Origin: Kitasatospora sp. MAA4 | Lineage (GTDB): Bacteria; Actinomycetota; Actinomycetes; Streptomycetales; Streptomycetaceae | Length of the DNA stretch: 64,000 nt | NCBI RefSeq assembly: GCF_029893355.1 | Contig: NZ_JARZAI010000029.1 | Span: 1-64,000, forward strand | Direction: 5' to 3' | Shown here: one piece after another, positions 1-8,017 of the stretch | How the letters are laid out: each line of letters opens with the position of its first letter | Position numbering within the stretch: position 1 is the first letter of the stretch | The notes under the pieces: generated by a model | The model's database searches: none | Told to the model about the DNA's origin: nothing | Seen by the model: the letters and a program-made list of their open reading frames with translations, nothing else | Program-made: the position numbers and the translations under genes

Positions 1-2
1 GG

Positions 3-167
3 CAGCTCCGCGGCGACGGCACCATCTTCAACCCGAACTCCGGCCTGTGCCTCAACGTCAACAACTACGCCACCAGCCCCAGCAGCCCGACCGAGCTCTG
101 GTACTGCCAAGGCCAGCCCTCGGAGCAGTGGGTCACGTTCGACCTGCCCCAACTGCCGGCCGCATAG
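3..167 (+). CDS. Ricin-type beta-trefoil lectin domain, C-terminal end (partial)
   Basis: The frame is open from the left edge to a TAG at 165-167, giving 54 residues. They contain Gly-Leu-Cys-Leu-Asn-Val and end in Ser-Glu-Gln-Trp followed by a short Pro/Ala tail. The QxW-type repeat with a paired cysteine is the signature of a ricin B carbohydrate-binding module. In streptomycetes such modules usually sit at the C terminus of secreted glycoside hydrolases or proteases; the catalytic part is outside the window, so the enzyme is unknown. A strong palindrome follows 23 bp after the stop. Confidence 0.8.
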   Translation, partial: QLRGDGTIFNPNSGLCLNVNNYATSPSSPTELWYCQGQPSEQWVTFDLPQLPAA

Positions 168-190
168 CCTGCCGGGGGTTTGGAGGAGAT

Positions 191-234
191 GAACGCGAAG
201 TGCGCCAGGGCATGCCCTGGCGCACTTCGCGTTC
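191..234. terminator. 44-bp perfect palindrome, probable terminator
   Basis: Two 22-base arms are exactly complementary with no spacer (left arm starts GAACGCGAAG, right arm ends CTTCGCGTTC). As RNA this folds into a very stable hairpin. It follows the lectin stop by 23 bp, so it most likely ends that transcript. There is no long T-tract, which is usual in high-GC actinobacteria. Confidence 0.75.
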
Positions 235-278
235 TTGCCGGTGCCGGAGTCGCCGATCAGGCAGAGCGGTCGGCTCTT

Positions 279-690
279 CTTGATCCACTCGCATACCTCG
301 CCTGCGCACCCCTGGACGCCACCGTCGCCGAACTCGTCCGCATCGCAGGATGCCGCTGGAGAATCGAGGAGTCCTTCCAAAGCGCGAAGAACGAATGCGG
401 CCTGGACCAGTACGAAGTCCGGCGCTTCGTGGGCTGGTACCGGCACATCACCCTCGCCATGCTCGCCCACGCGTTCCTGGCTGTCATGGCCGCCCAGGAA
501 CGCGAAAAGGGGGCGGCGGCACGACACACCCGAACTCGTGGACCCTCACGCCAGCCGAAATCCGCCGTCTGCTGGCAACTGGACCCCGCCACCTGCGTCG
601 CGCGACCACACACTGACCTGGTCCTACTGGCGCCGCCAGCACCAAGCACACGCACGCCGCTGCCACTACAAACGGCGAGGCCACACCTTC
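279..690 (+). pseudogene. IS701-type DDE transposase, C-terminal remnant, frameshifted
   Basis: The translation reads C-R-W-R-I-E-E-S-F-Q-S-A-K, G-L-D-Q-Y-E-V-R-R and W-Y-R-H-I-T-L-A-M-L-A-H-A-F, the end of the catalytic domain of IS701-like transposases. The family's C-terminal tail then continues in a second frame (L-T-P-A-E-I-R-R-L-L, about 540-610) and a third (W-S-Y-W-R-R-Q-H-Q-A, about 620-690). Two frameshifts and the missing N-terminal half make it non-functional. Confidence 0.8.
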
Positions 691-784
691 GTGCGACCTC
701 CCCGCGAAACCGCCTCCGGCCCCACAGCGGCCCGGCTACACTCACCGCCACCAGGCCGCTGACCAGGACATGCGGAGAACCCTC

Positions 785-1275
785 ACTGGAGTACTAACGC
801 GCTGCCAGCGCGAGGGGATGACGCACGTCGTGCTGGACGGCACGCTGATCGAGTCAGACCGCCTCGCAGGCGTCCGCGAAGACGGCAATGACCTCGGGTT
901 CAGCCAGAGACACAAGGCATTCGTTGGCAACGTGCAGTTCCGGTCCGCCCCGGACGGAACACCGCTGTGGGTCTCCGATGTCGAGCCCGGATCCACCCCC
1001 GACATCACCGCCGCCCGGATCCACACCCTGCCCGCCCTTTACAAGGCGGCCGCCGACGGCCTGCCCACCCTGGCGGACAAGGGCTACATCGGCGCCGGAA
1101 TCGGAATCCTCATCCCGGCGCCGCCCGACAGGCCAATCCGAACAGGCACTCCACGTCGATCACCCGCATGCGCAACACGCTGATACGCCACGTCCGCGCC
1201 CTCGGCGAACGCGCCGCTGTTGAACTCAAGCAACGATGGCGCGCCCTGCAACACGTCACGCTCAGCCCAGCAGGG
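785..1275 (+). pseudogene. IS5-group (DDE_Tnp_4) transposase remnant
   Basis: Residues matching the DDE_Tnp_4 core are clear: V-V-L-D-G-T-L, H-K-A-F-V-G-N-V-Q-F, G-T-P-L-W-V-S-D-V-E-P-G-S-T, A-L-Y-K-A-A-A-D-G-L-P-T-L-A-D-K-G-Y. After about 1128 the frame changes and the family's end continues as R-A-L-G-E-R-A and L-K-Q-R-W-R-A-L-Q. The N terminus (HTH part) and the extreme C terminus are gone. It abuts the IS701 remnant, so at least two insertions have decayed together. Confidence 0.8.
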
Positions 1276-1355
1276 TCGGAGGCAGAGCAATTGTCAAGAC
1301 CTGTGGATGAGGTAGCTGTCTCGGTCCCGTGGGGTGGTGGGCGCAGGAAAGATGA

Positions 1356-1384
1356 CTTGAGTCTCCATTAGGGGGAGACACAAG
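1356..1384. promoter_or_regulatory. MerR-type operator, dyad 11-7-11
   Basis: CTTGAGTCTCC, 7-bp spacer ATTAGGG, GGAGACACAAG: the arms are complementary at 10 of 11 positions. MerR-family regulators bind such dyads within promoters with a long 19-20 bp spacer. The dyad ends 10 bp before the MerR start codon, so autoregulation is likely. No other gene is close enough downstream to be an obvious second target. Confidence 0.6.
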
Positions 1385-1393
1385 GGTGGGGGC

Positions 1394-2344
1394 ATGGACG
1401 ACGACGGACTCTTCACGATCGGGGCTCTGGCCCGCAGGACCGGACTGACGGTCAAGACCATACGGTTCTACTCCGACACCGGGATCGTGCCGTCAACCGA
1501 CCGCAGCCCGACTGGCTACCGGCTCTACGACATCACCGCGCTCGCACGCCTGGACCTGGTTCGCACTCTTCGCGACCTGGGCCTGGAACTCGCCGTCATC
1601 CGGCAGGTTCTGGACCGGGAGATCTCGGTACCCGAGGTCGCAGCGGCCCACGCTGACGCACTGGAGGTGCAGATCCGCACCCTTCGCCTGCGACGCGCGG
1701 TGCTGCGGGCGGTGGCCAAACGGGGCTCTACTCCCAAGGAGATGGACCTCATGCACAAGCTCGCCAAACTCTCCGACGACGAACGCCGACGCCTCGTCAA
1801 CGACTTCATCGACGACACCTTCGGCGGTCTCCAAGCCAACCCCGACTTCGTGGCCCTGATGCGCTCCGCCATGCCCGAACTGCCCGACGACCCCGAACCC
1901 GAGCAGGTCGACGCCTGGGTCGAACTCGCCGAACTCACCCAGGACCCGGACTTCCGCGCCTCCGTGCGACGGATGGCCGAGCACCAGGCGAACGAGCGCG
2001 CCCAGGGCGACACCACCGGCCTCCACCAAGAGCTCACCGAAGCCGTCCGCGACCGGGTCGGCCACGCCCTCGCCTCCGGCATCGACCCGACCACCGCCGA
2101 GGCCGTACCCATCGTCCGCGACCTTACCGCCCGCTATGCCCGGGCCTTCAACCGTGCGGACGACGGCGAGCTACGCGAGTGGTTGTTGACGCGTCTGGAG
2201 ACGGCCAACGACCCTCGCGCGGAACGCTACTGGCACCTCCTTGCCGTGATCAACGCCTGGCCCGTCCCACCGAGCCTGGCGCCCGTTTTCGCCTGGCTCA
2301 TCGAGGCCCTGCGCGCCGGGACCAGCAGTCCCACCACCGCGTAG
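1394..2344 (+). CDS. MerR-family transcriptional regulator
   Basis: A 316-residue DNA-binding protein. The N-terminal winged helix (about residues 6-75) has the family pattern: F-T-I-G-A-L-A-R-R-T-G-L-T-V-K-T-I-R-F-Y, then T-G-Y-R-L-Y and the second-helix region ending in I-R-Q-V-L. A coiled linker with Arg-rich helices follows (about 95-125). The long acidic, helical C-terminal half matches no effector domain I recognise; it is not an obvious TipA- or BmrR-type ligand domain. Start ATG 1394 has a good purine-rich site (AAGGGTGGGGG) and lies just after the 11-7-11 dyad. It sits alone between transposon debris and a stem-loop. Effector and target genes are unknown. Confidence 0.88.
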   Translation: MDDDGLFTIGALARRTGLTVKTIRFYSDTGIVPSTDRSPTGYRLYDITALARLDLVRTLRDLGLELAVIRQVLDREISVPEVAAAHADALEVQIRTLRLRRAVLRAVAKRGSTPKEMDLMHKLAKLSDDERRRLVNDFIDDTFGGLQANPDFVALMRSAMPELPDDPEPEQVDAWVELAELTQDPDFRASVRRMAEHQANERAQGDTTGLHQELTEAVRDRVGHALASGIDPTTAEAVPIVRDLTARYARAFNRADDGELREWLLTRLETANDPRAERYWHLLAVINAWPVPPSLAPVFAWLIEALRAGTSSPTTA

Positions 2345-2354
2345 CCCGCTTCTC

Positions 2355-2388
2355 GGCCCTCGCAGCCCCTGATCAGGCGGCGAGGGCC
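2355..2388. terminator. Stem-loop after the MerR gene
   Basis: GGCCCTCGC and GCGAGGGCC form a perfect 9-bp GC stem with a 16-nt loop, starting 10 bp after the MerR stop. It could end transcription from both sides, since the loop and right arm also contain the apparent stop of a decayed reading frame on the minus strand. Confidence 0.5.
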
Positions 2389-2590
2389 TCGGCACACTCG
2401 ACGAGCAGGCCGCGTTCAAAACAGGCACCAGCGCGACCAGGTGGGCGCCGTTGACGGCACGCCAGCGGGCCCGGGCGGAGTCGACCTGGCTGGCCCGGCA
2501 TTGCTGCTGCCCGGTCGACGCAACCGAGGACGAGAAGGACCGGTGCGGCCGAATTCGCTTCCGCTCCAGCGTCGCGCTGCACAAGCACGG
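2373..2590 (-). pseudogene. Possible transposase C-terminal scrap
   Basis: Read on the minus strand with one frameshift, the segment gives R-A-R-W-R-A-V-N-G-A-H-L-V-A-L-V and then R-A-G-A-C-F-E-R-G-L-L-V-E to a stop at 2373. That coherent tail resembles the end of actinobacterial transposases, but I cannot name the family. Codon use is G/C-biased at third positions. Non-functional; assignment tentative. Confidence 0.3.
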
Positions 2591-2599
2591 TTGATCCAG

Positions 2600-3115
2600 C
2601 TGGTCACAGTTCGCGCTGCCAGGCCAAAGATCATTCACGCCACTGCGGGAAGAGCCGAAATCAGATCCTCATCAGAGCGGGGGCAGCCGGCGTCCAGGGA
2701 CTCAGCGATCCACTCCCGCCAATCCGCCCCGCGCGCGGGGCGGATGTCAGCCCCCCCACCTACTACTCGCAGTCCGTGGCTGACTCCCTCGTGCACGCGG
2801 AGGCGTGGCAGGCCGGAGCGATGCTGTACGTCACCCTGAGCGCTACGCCGACCGCCGGATCCCGGCCGACGAAACGGCCGTCCAGCTCCAGCAACGGCCG
2901 CCCCGCCGCACGGGCCCGATCCGCTTCAAGATCATAGTGTCAGCATCGGAACCCGCTGACGGAAAACCAGTGGGCCGGCGGCGGAGGCTTCGCTAGGGTG
3001 CTCGAGCGGGCGGCTCCGCGACGTGCTTCCTTCTCACCTTCCTCCGAAACCCGTAGCGCGCCCCCTCTCCGCCCGCCTCTCATTCTCCCTTTCACCTCTG
3101 TGGGGGTCCCTCCGC
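2600..3115. other. Non-coding stretch before the RING-protein gene
   Basis: I see no gene. It contains a 24-bp perfect palindrome at 2722-2745 (ATCCGCCCC, GCGCGC, GGGGCGGAT) that could be a terminator, and a pyrimidine-rich leader (about 3030-3110) ending in the ribosome site of the next gene. Confidence 0.5.
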
Positions 3116-5806
3116 ATGCCCCGAGCCATCACGGCTCCTTTCACCAGCGATGTCGATCTCGACCTCGGTTCGTTCCTGCTCCGCCGACGCGGCGTCGTCT
3201 GCGTGGCGCCCGGCGAGCTCCTGCCCGAAGCGGACCCGTGGAGCACCCGGGGTCTGGTGGCCCTGGACGCGGACCTGGCGCGGCGCGGCTACCTGCTCAC
3301 CAGTCAACTGCGCACCAGTCTGAGCCGGTTGGCACCCACCCGGCTCGCCGAACTCGGCGACGGGCTGCTCGCCCGGATCGACCATCTGCTCGGCGCGGAC
3401 CGTGAGCATCTGCCGCTGTTCCGCCGGTTCCCGGACGCCGTGCCCGACCACGCGCACCTCTTCCACAGTCGCCAGATCCGGGTGTTCCTGCTCAACCAGC
3501 CCCGGCAGCCGTGCGCGCACTGCGGCCGACGCGGCGCCGAGGCCGGCATCGGCGCGCTCGCGCCGTGCGCCCACCTGCTCTGCGCCGGCTGTCTCCAGGG
3601 GCTGACGGCCGAGGGCCGGGGTGAACGGTGCCCGACCTGCGGTACGCCACTGAGCACCGGTACCTACCTCCCTGAGGACAGCCCGGTCGGGCAGAAGGCG
3701 GCACGGGAGTTCGGACGGGAGCAGGCGCTGCGCCCGCTGCGGCTGGTCACGGCCGACCAGGTCACCGCCGCACTGGCCGAGTTCCACCGCCTGCTCGCCC
3801 GGCGGACCCCGCTCTCCCCGCAGGACCGCGAGGACCTCGCAGCCCTGCTGGCCCATGCCCCCGACAACCTGCCGCAGTGGCTTCCCGCGCAGATCCCGTT
3901 GCGGGAGACCAAGGCCACCGTGCTCGCGGCCCTGCTGCGACGCAGCGGTGTCGACGCCCTGCCCGCCGTCGCCGAGCGGATCGACACCGCCACCGACGTC
4001 CTGCGCCTGCTGTGGGCGTGGTCCGGGGCCGAGCCCGACCTGCTGCGCGGCACGGCCCGGCGACTGCGGCTGCGCAACCTGCCCCGGCCGGTTCGCCGAG
4101 GTCTGCTGGAGATCCTGGAGGGACTGGCACCGACCGCTCTCGCCGAGGACCTGCGCCGCCACCGCTCGGCCTGGCTGCGCGCCGGCGAGCTGCTCCACCC
4201 GTACGAGCACCGGCGGTACTTCCCGAATGTCACGGCGGCGTTCGTGCTGCTGCGCGGAACGGACCTGCGTACGCACGGGGTGGGTCAGGAGTTCGCCGAG
4301 CCATCGGTCGGCCCGCTGCGCGTGGTTGCCGCCGGTCAGCACACCCGACTGGGCTTCACCGGATTCGCCGGGCGGGTCGAGGGCCTGCTCGCCGCCGGGG
4401 ACGCCGGTGGAGCCGTGCAGGCGCTGGCCGAGCGGCCCGGCGAGCTGGTGCGGCGGCTGCACCACGTGCTGAGGGTGCACGCCACGACCGCACCCGGGAA
4501 GCCCCTGTCCCAGGGCCAGCTGGACACCGTCGCCGGAGCACTGGCCAGGGTCGCGCCCGGACCGCTGCTGGGCGCATACGGGCGGCTGCGCGGAACGCGC
4601 ACGGCGGGCGAACGGCGCCTGTACTTCCCGCGCGGAACGGTCTCACTGGCGCACGCCCGGGAGGACCACGGCACCGTGGTCCACGCTGAACTCGGCGCCC
4701 CGGTCTGTGCGTTGATCGAGGACGAGCTGCTGCGGCGGAGCGGTGAGTCCGGTGAGCGGTACGAGGTGGCGCTGCTCGACGAGGCTCTGGTCGACCTGGT
4801 TGCACCGTTCGCCGAGCGGGCCGCAGCCCGGAGCCTGGTGTGCGTGCCGCGCGGCAGCCGTCAGCAGCTGCCGCCGGGGGAGCGGCTTCGACTGTTCCTG
4901 CACTGGATGCAGCCGGAGCACCTGCGGGTCGACCTCGACCTGTCGGTTGCGCTGTACGACGCGAGGTGGCAGTTCACCGGGCTGTGCGACTACACCAACC
5001 TGGTCCACGGCGACCGTGCGGCGGTGCACTCCGGCGACTACGTGTCCGCGCCGCCGCCGAACGGGGCGACCGAGTTCGTCGACCTGGACCTCGCACGGCT
5101 GGCCGCCGGCGGGTCGCGGTACGCCGTGGTGATCGTGTTCAGCTACAACGACGTCGCCTTCGAGCAGCTGGACGACGCGTTCACCGGGTTCATGGACCTC
5201 GGTGCCACGCCCTCGGGGGGCTCGCACTTCCACCCAAGAGCCGTCCGGCAGCGCTCCGACCTGGTCGGGGACGCCAAGGTGTGCGTGCCGATGATCGTGG
5301 ATCTGGCAGAGCGCCGGTACACCTGGACCGACCTCAACACCGGCGCGGACGGCGGTTTCCACAGCGTCTACCGGCACCAGGCCGAGGTCGGTGCGCTCAG
5401 CCGCGACGTCCTGGCCCACTTCTCCCCGGAGAACCGGGCCACGCTGTGGGACGTCTCCGCTGCCCGGGCAGCTGCCCGCAGCGCCGAGGTGCACGTACGC
5501 GGGCGCGACGGCGGCGTCCGGACCTGGCGGCGCGGCACTCACGAGAGCGCCGGCCACTTCGGCGCGCGCCTGCGCGAGCTGCGGGACCGGGACGACTCGG
5601 CGGAGACGAGTGCCGCCCTCACCCAACTCCTCGCTGGGCGAAGGGCCTTCGTCTCTCTGGTGAACGGAGATGTGCCGGCGCCGGAGAAGGTGTCCGGAAC
5701 TCTGTACCGGCTGTACCCGGGACCGGTCGACGCCGCCTCGGAAGAGCTGGAGCGACTGACGGCAGGAGACCTCGTCGCCGGACTGGCACCCCGCCTCCGC
5801 CGCTGA
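3116..5806 (+). CDS. RING-finger protein with TerD-like C-terminal domain (MXAN_6230/SCO0854 family)
   Basis: An 896-residue cytoplasmic protein. Residues 133-175 form a C3HC4 RING-like zinc finger: Cys133-x2-Cys136, Cys151-x-His153, Cys156-x2-Cys159, Cys172-x2-Cys175. The middle is a long helical, Leu/Arg-rich region. The C-terminal third has the feel of a TerD/stress-protein beta-sandwich: L-R-V-D-L-D-L-S-V-A-L-Y-D, then H-S-G-D-Y and F-V-D-L-D-L. This architecture matches the MXAN_6230/SCO0854 family, whose function is not established; eukaryotic RINGs act as ubiquitin ligases, but nothing here shows that activity. ATG 3116 is preferred over an upstream in-frame ATG at 3023 because GTGGGGG precedes it by 9 bp and the extra 31 residues look like leader sequence. 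It appears monocistronic. Confidence 0.85.
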   Translation: MPRAITAPFTSDVDLDLGSFLLRRRGVVCVAPGELLPEADPWSTRGLVALDADLARRGYLLTSQLRTSLSRLAPTRLAELGDGLLARIDHLLGADREHLPLFRRFPDAVPDHAHLFHSRQIRVFLLNQPRQPCAHCGRRGAEAGIGALAPCAHLLCAGCLQGLTAEGRGERCPTCGTPLSTGTYLPEDSPVGQKAAREFGREQALRPLRLVTADQVTAALAEFHRLLARRTPLSPQDREDLAALLAHAPDNLPQWLPAQIPLRETKATVLAALLRRSGVDALPAVAERIDTATDVLRLLWAWSGAEPDLLRGTARRLRLRNLPRPVRRGLLEILEGLAPTALAEDLRRHRSAWLRAGELLHPYEHRRYFPNVTAAFVLLRGTDLRTHGVGQEFAEPSVGPLRVVAAGQHTRLGFTGFAGRVEGLLAAGDAGGAVQALAERPGELVRRLHHVLRVHATTAPGKPLSQGQLDTVAGALARVAPGPLLGAYGRLRGTRTAGERRLYFPRGTVSLAHAREDHGTVVHAELGAPVCALIEDELLRRSGESGERYEVALLDEALVDLVAPFAERAAARSLVCVPRGSRQQLPPGERLRLFLHWMQPEHLRVDLDLSVALYDARWQFTGLCDYTNLVHGDRAAVHSGDYVSAPPPNGATEFVDLDLARLAAGGSRYAVVIVFSYNDVAFEQLDDAFTGFMDLGATPSGGSHFHPRAVRQRSDLVGDAKVCVPMIVDLAERRYTWTDLNTGADGGFHSVYRHQAEVGALSRDVLAHFSPENRATLWDVSAARAAARSAEVHVRGRDGGVRTWRRGTHESAGHFGARLRELRDRDDSAETSAALTQLLAGRRAFVSLVNGDVPAPEKVSGTLYRLYPGPVDAASEELERLTAGDLVAGLAPRLRR

Positions 5807-5969
5807 AGCGCCGCTGAAGCATCGTCGGGCGACCCGGTCGGCTGCCTCCCGGACGCCGGTCGTGCGCGCCCATCTGTCCGGCGGCAGGGTCTTTGCATCG
5901 GCACGCGCCGTGTGATCGGCTGATGCTCCGATCTGCCCGCGTGGGCATGGCCGACGAGGAGAGTGATCC

Positions 5970-7355
5970 ATGGCGGGCTTCGGCTGGAAGCTGCACGGCG
6001 ACGGAAGGAGCCCCGCGCCCGGCGCGGTCGTCAAGCCGGACGAGCGGCTCAGCTGGGGGCGCACCATCGGGCTCGGCGCTCAGCATGTGGTGGCGATGTT
6101 CGGGGCGACCTTCGTGGCACCGGTCCTGATGGGACTCGACCCCAATCTGGCCGTGATGGTCTCCGGCGTCGCGACCGTCTTCTTCCTCTTGGTCACCCGC
6201 GGGCGCATCCCCAGCTACCTCGGCAGCAGCCTCTCCTTCGTCGGCGTGGCCGCGGTGATCAGGGCCCAGGGCGGCGACGCCGCGACGTTGACCGGCGCCA
6301 TGCTGGTGGTCGGCGCGGTGCTCGCGGCCTGCGGCGCGGCGGTCCAGGCGGCAGGCGCGCGGGTGATCCACGCCGTGCTGCCGCCGGTGGTGACCGGCGC
6401 GGTGGTGATGCTGATCGGCTTCAACCTGGCACCGGTCACCGCCGGGACGTACTGGCCGCAGGACCAGTGGACGGCACTGCTCACCATGGCGTTCACCGGC
6501 CTCGCCCTGGTGGTGCTGCGCGGCTTCTGGTCACGGATCGCGATCTTCCTTGGCCTGGTCTTCGGGTACGCGATCTCCTGGCTCTTCGACCGGATCTTCG
6601 GGAAGATCCGCGCCGCGAACGGGGCCGGAGCGGTGACCGACCACTGGCGGCTCGACCTCTCCGGCGTGGGCAGGGCCGAGTGGCTCGGCTTTCCCACCCT
6701 GCACGCTCCGAGCTTCTCCACCTCCGCCGTCCTGGTGGCACTGCCCGTCGTGGTCGCACTGATCGCCGAGAACGCCGGACACGTCAAGGCTGTGGGTGAG
6801 ATGACGGGCGACCCACTGGACGACCGGCTGGGAGCGGCGATCATGGCGGACGGCGCTGCCACCATGATCGCCACCAGCGTCGGCGGCCCGGCCACCACCA
6901 CCTACGCCGAGAACATCGGCGTGATGGCCGCGACCCGGGTCTACTCCACCGCCGCCTACTGGTGCGCCGCCGGCTTCGCGATCCTCTTCGGCCTCTGCCC
7001 CAAGTTCGGCGCCGTGATCGCCGCCATCCCGGGCGGTGTTCTCGGTGGGATCACCGTCGTCCTCTACGGCATGATCGGCCTGCTCGGCGCCCAGATCTGG
7101 GTACACAACCGGGTGGACCTGACCAACCCGCTGCACCTCGTCCCGGTGGCGGCCGGCGTCATCATCGGCATCGGCAACGTCTCCCTGAAGTTCACCGCCA
7201 ACTTCTCGCTCAGTGGCATCGCGCTGGGCACCCTGATCGTCCTGATCGGCTACCACGCGCTGCGGCTGATGGCCCCGGCCCATATGAGGCAGCAACAGTC
7301 CCCGCTGCTGGACGCGGGAACCAGCGACTACGACAGCGGTGCATCGGACCTCTGA
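5970..7355 (+). CDS. uraA: Uracil/xanthine permease, NCS2 family
   Basis: A 461-residue inner-membrane nucleobase transporter that probably imports uracil by proton symport. The family marks are present: G-L-G-A-Q-H-V-V-A-M-F-G-A-T, P-S-Y-L-G-S-S-L-S-F-V, the transport signature region A-L-I-A-E-N-A-G-H-V-K-A-V, and G-G-P-A-T-T-T-Y-A-E-N-I-G-V, with 12-14 hydrophobic segments. ATG 5970 has GAGGAGAG about 8 bp upstream. An OMP decarboxylase-like gene lies 0.7 kb downstream, separated by gene fragments, so a link to pyrimidine metabolism is plausible but not an intact operon. Substrate choice between uracil and xanthine is from family resemblance only. Confidence 0.88.
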   Translation: MAGFGWKLHGDGRSPAPGAVVKPDERLSWGRTIGLGAQHVVAMFGATFVAPVLMGLDPNLAVMVSGVATVFFLLVTRGRIPSYLGSSLSFVGVAAVIRAQGGDAATLTGAMLVVGAVLAACGAAVQAAGARVIHAVLPPVVTGAVVMLIGFNLAPVTAGTYWPQDQWTALLTMAFTGLALVVLRGFWSRIAIFLGLVFGYAISWLFDRIFGKIRAANGAGAVTDHWRLDLSGVGRAEWLGFPTLHAPSFSTSAVLVALPVVVALIAENAGHVKAVGEMTGDPLDDRLGAAIMADGAATMIATSVGGPATTTYAENIGVMAATRVYSTAAYWCAAGFAILFGLCPKFGAVIAAIPGGVLGGITVVLYGMIGLLGAQIWVHNRVDLTNPLHLVPVAAGVIIGIGNVSLKFTANFSLSGIALGTLIVLIGYHALRLMAPAHMRQQQSPLLDAGTSDYDSGASDL

Positions 7356-7369
7356 CCAGGGCTGGAAGG

Positions 7370-7640
7370 CTGGGCCTACCAACAGAAGGGCCGGGTCTGC
7401 CTCGCCTACACCCCCGCCGGACGCCCGGTGGCGCTCATGGTGGTGCGCCCGGAGTTCGCCGAGGAGCCCGAGTTCCGTCGCCGGTTCGCCCAGGAGGTGG
7501 CCAACGCTCAGCGCATCCACGGCCTGTACACCGCGCAGGTGATCGATACCGGCGCCGAGGCGGAGTCTCCCCGGCTGGTCACCGCGTACGTGGCCGGCCC
7601 CGCCTCCAGCAGGTGGTGCGCGAGTACGGCGCGCTGGACC
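7370..7640 (+). pseudogene. Ser/Thr protein kinase N-lobe fragment
   Basis: The translation G-R-V-C-L-A-Y-T-P-A-G-R-P-V-A-L, then V-V-R-P-E-F-A-E-E-P-E-F-R-R-R-F and L-V-T-A-Y-V-A-G-P matches the N-lobe of Streptomyces PknB-type kinases; a frame change near 7605 leads to L-Q-Q-V-V-R-E-Y-G-A-L. The usual VAxK lysine position reads Ala-Leu-Met. There is no catalytic loop, and it runs straight into an IstB fragment. Dead. Confidence 0.75.
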
Positions 7641-7644
7641 AAGC

Positions 7645-7961
7645 GCCTGCGCGACCCCGCCCGCCCCGACGTGCTCGTCGTGGACGACTTCGCCATGCGT
7701 GAGCCCATCCCCGCCCAGGCCGACGACCTCTACGAACTCATCGGCGAGCGCACCGGCCAGTCCTTCATCCTGACCTCCAACCGGGCCCCGAACGACTGGT
7801 ATCCCCTGTTCCCGAACCTCGTCGTCGCCGAGTTCCTGCTCGACCGACTGATCAACAACAGCCACCAGCTGTTCATCAACGGACCCAGCTACTGGCCGAA
7901 CAAGCGACCCGGGACCCGCCCGACCGGCACCAAGACCGAGTCCGGGGCAGCCCAGGAGTGA
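7645..7961 (+). pseudogene. IS21-type IstB ATPase, C-terminal fragment
   Basis: R-P-D-V-L-V-V-D-D-F-A-M-R (Walker B), A-D-D-L-Y-E-L-I-G-E-R, F-I-L-T-S-N-R-A-P-N-D-W and L-L-D-R-L-I-N-N-S-H-Q are the second half of the IstB helper ATPase of IS21 elements. The Walker A half and the IstA transposase are absent. The fragment shares a frame with part of the kinase piece in front of it, marking an old insertion or deletion junction near 7640. Confidence 0.8.
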
Positions 7962-8017
7962 ATCCGGGAACCGTCGGCTCCTGACCTGGCCAGGCCGCCC
8001 ATACTCCGACAGCGGCG

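Noticed and set aside
3023..3115. Upstream ATG at 3023 as start of the RING protein
   Set aside because: It would add a Pro/Ser/Arg-rich stretch typical of leader DNA; ATG 3116 has a strong ribosome site.
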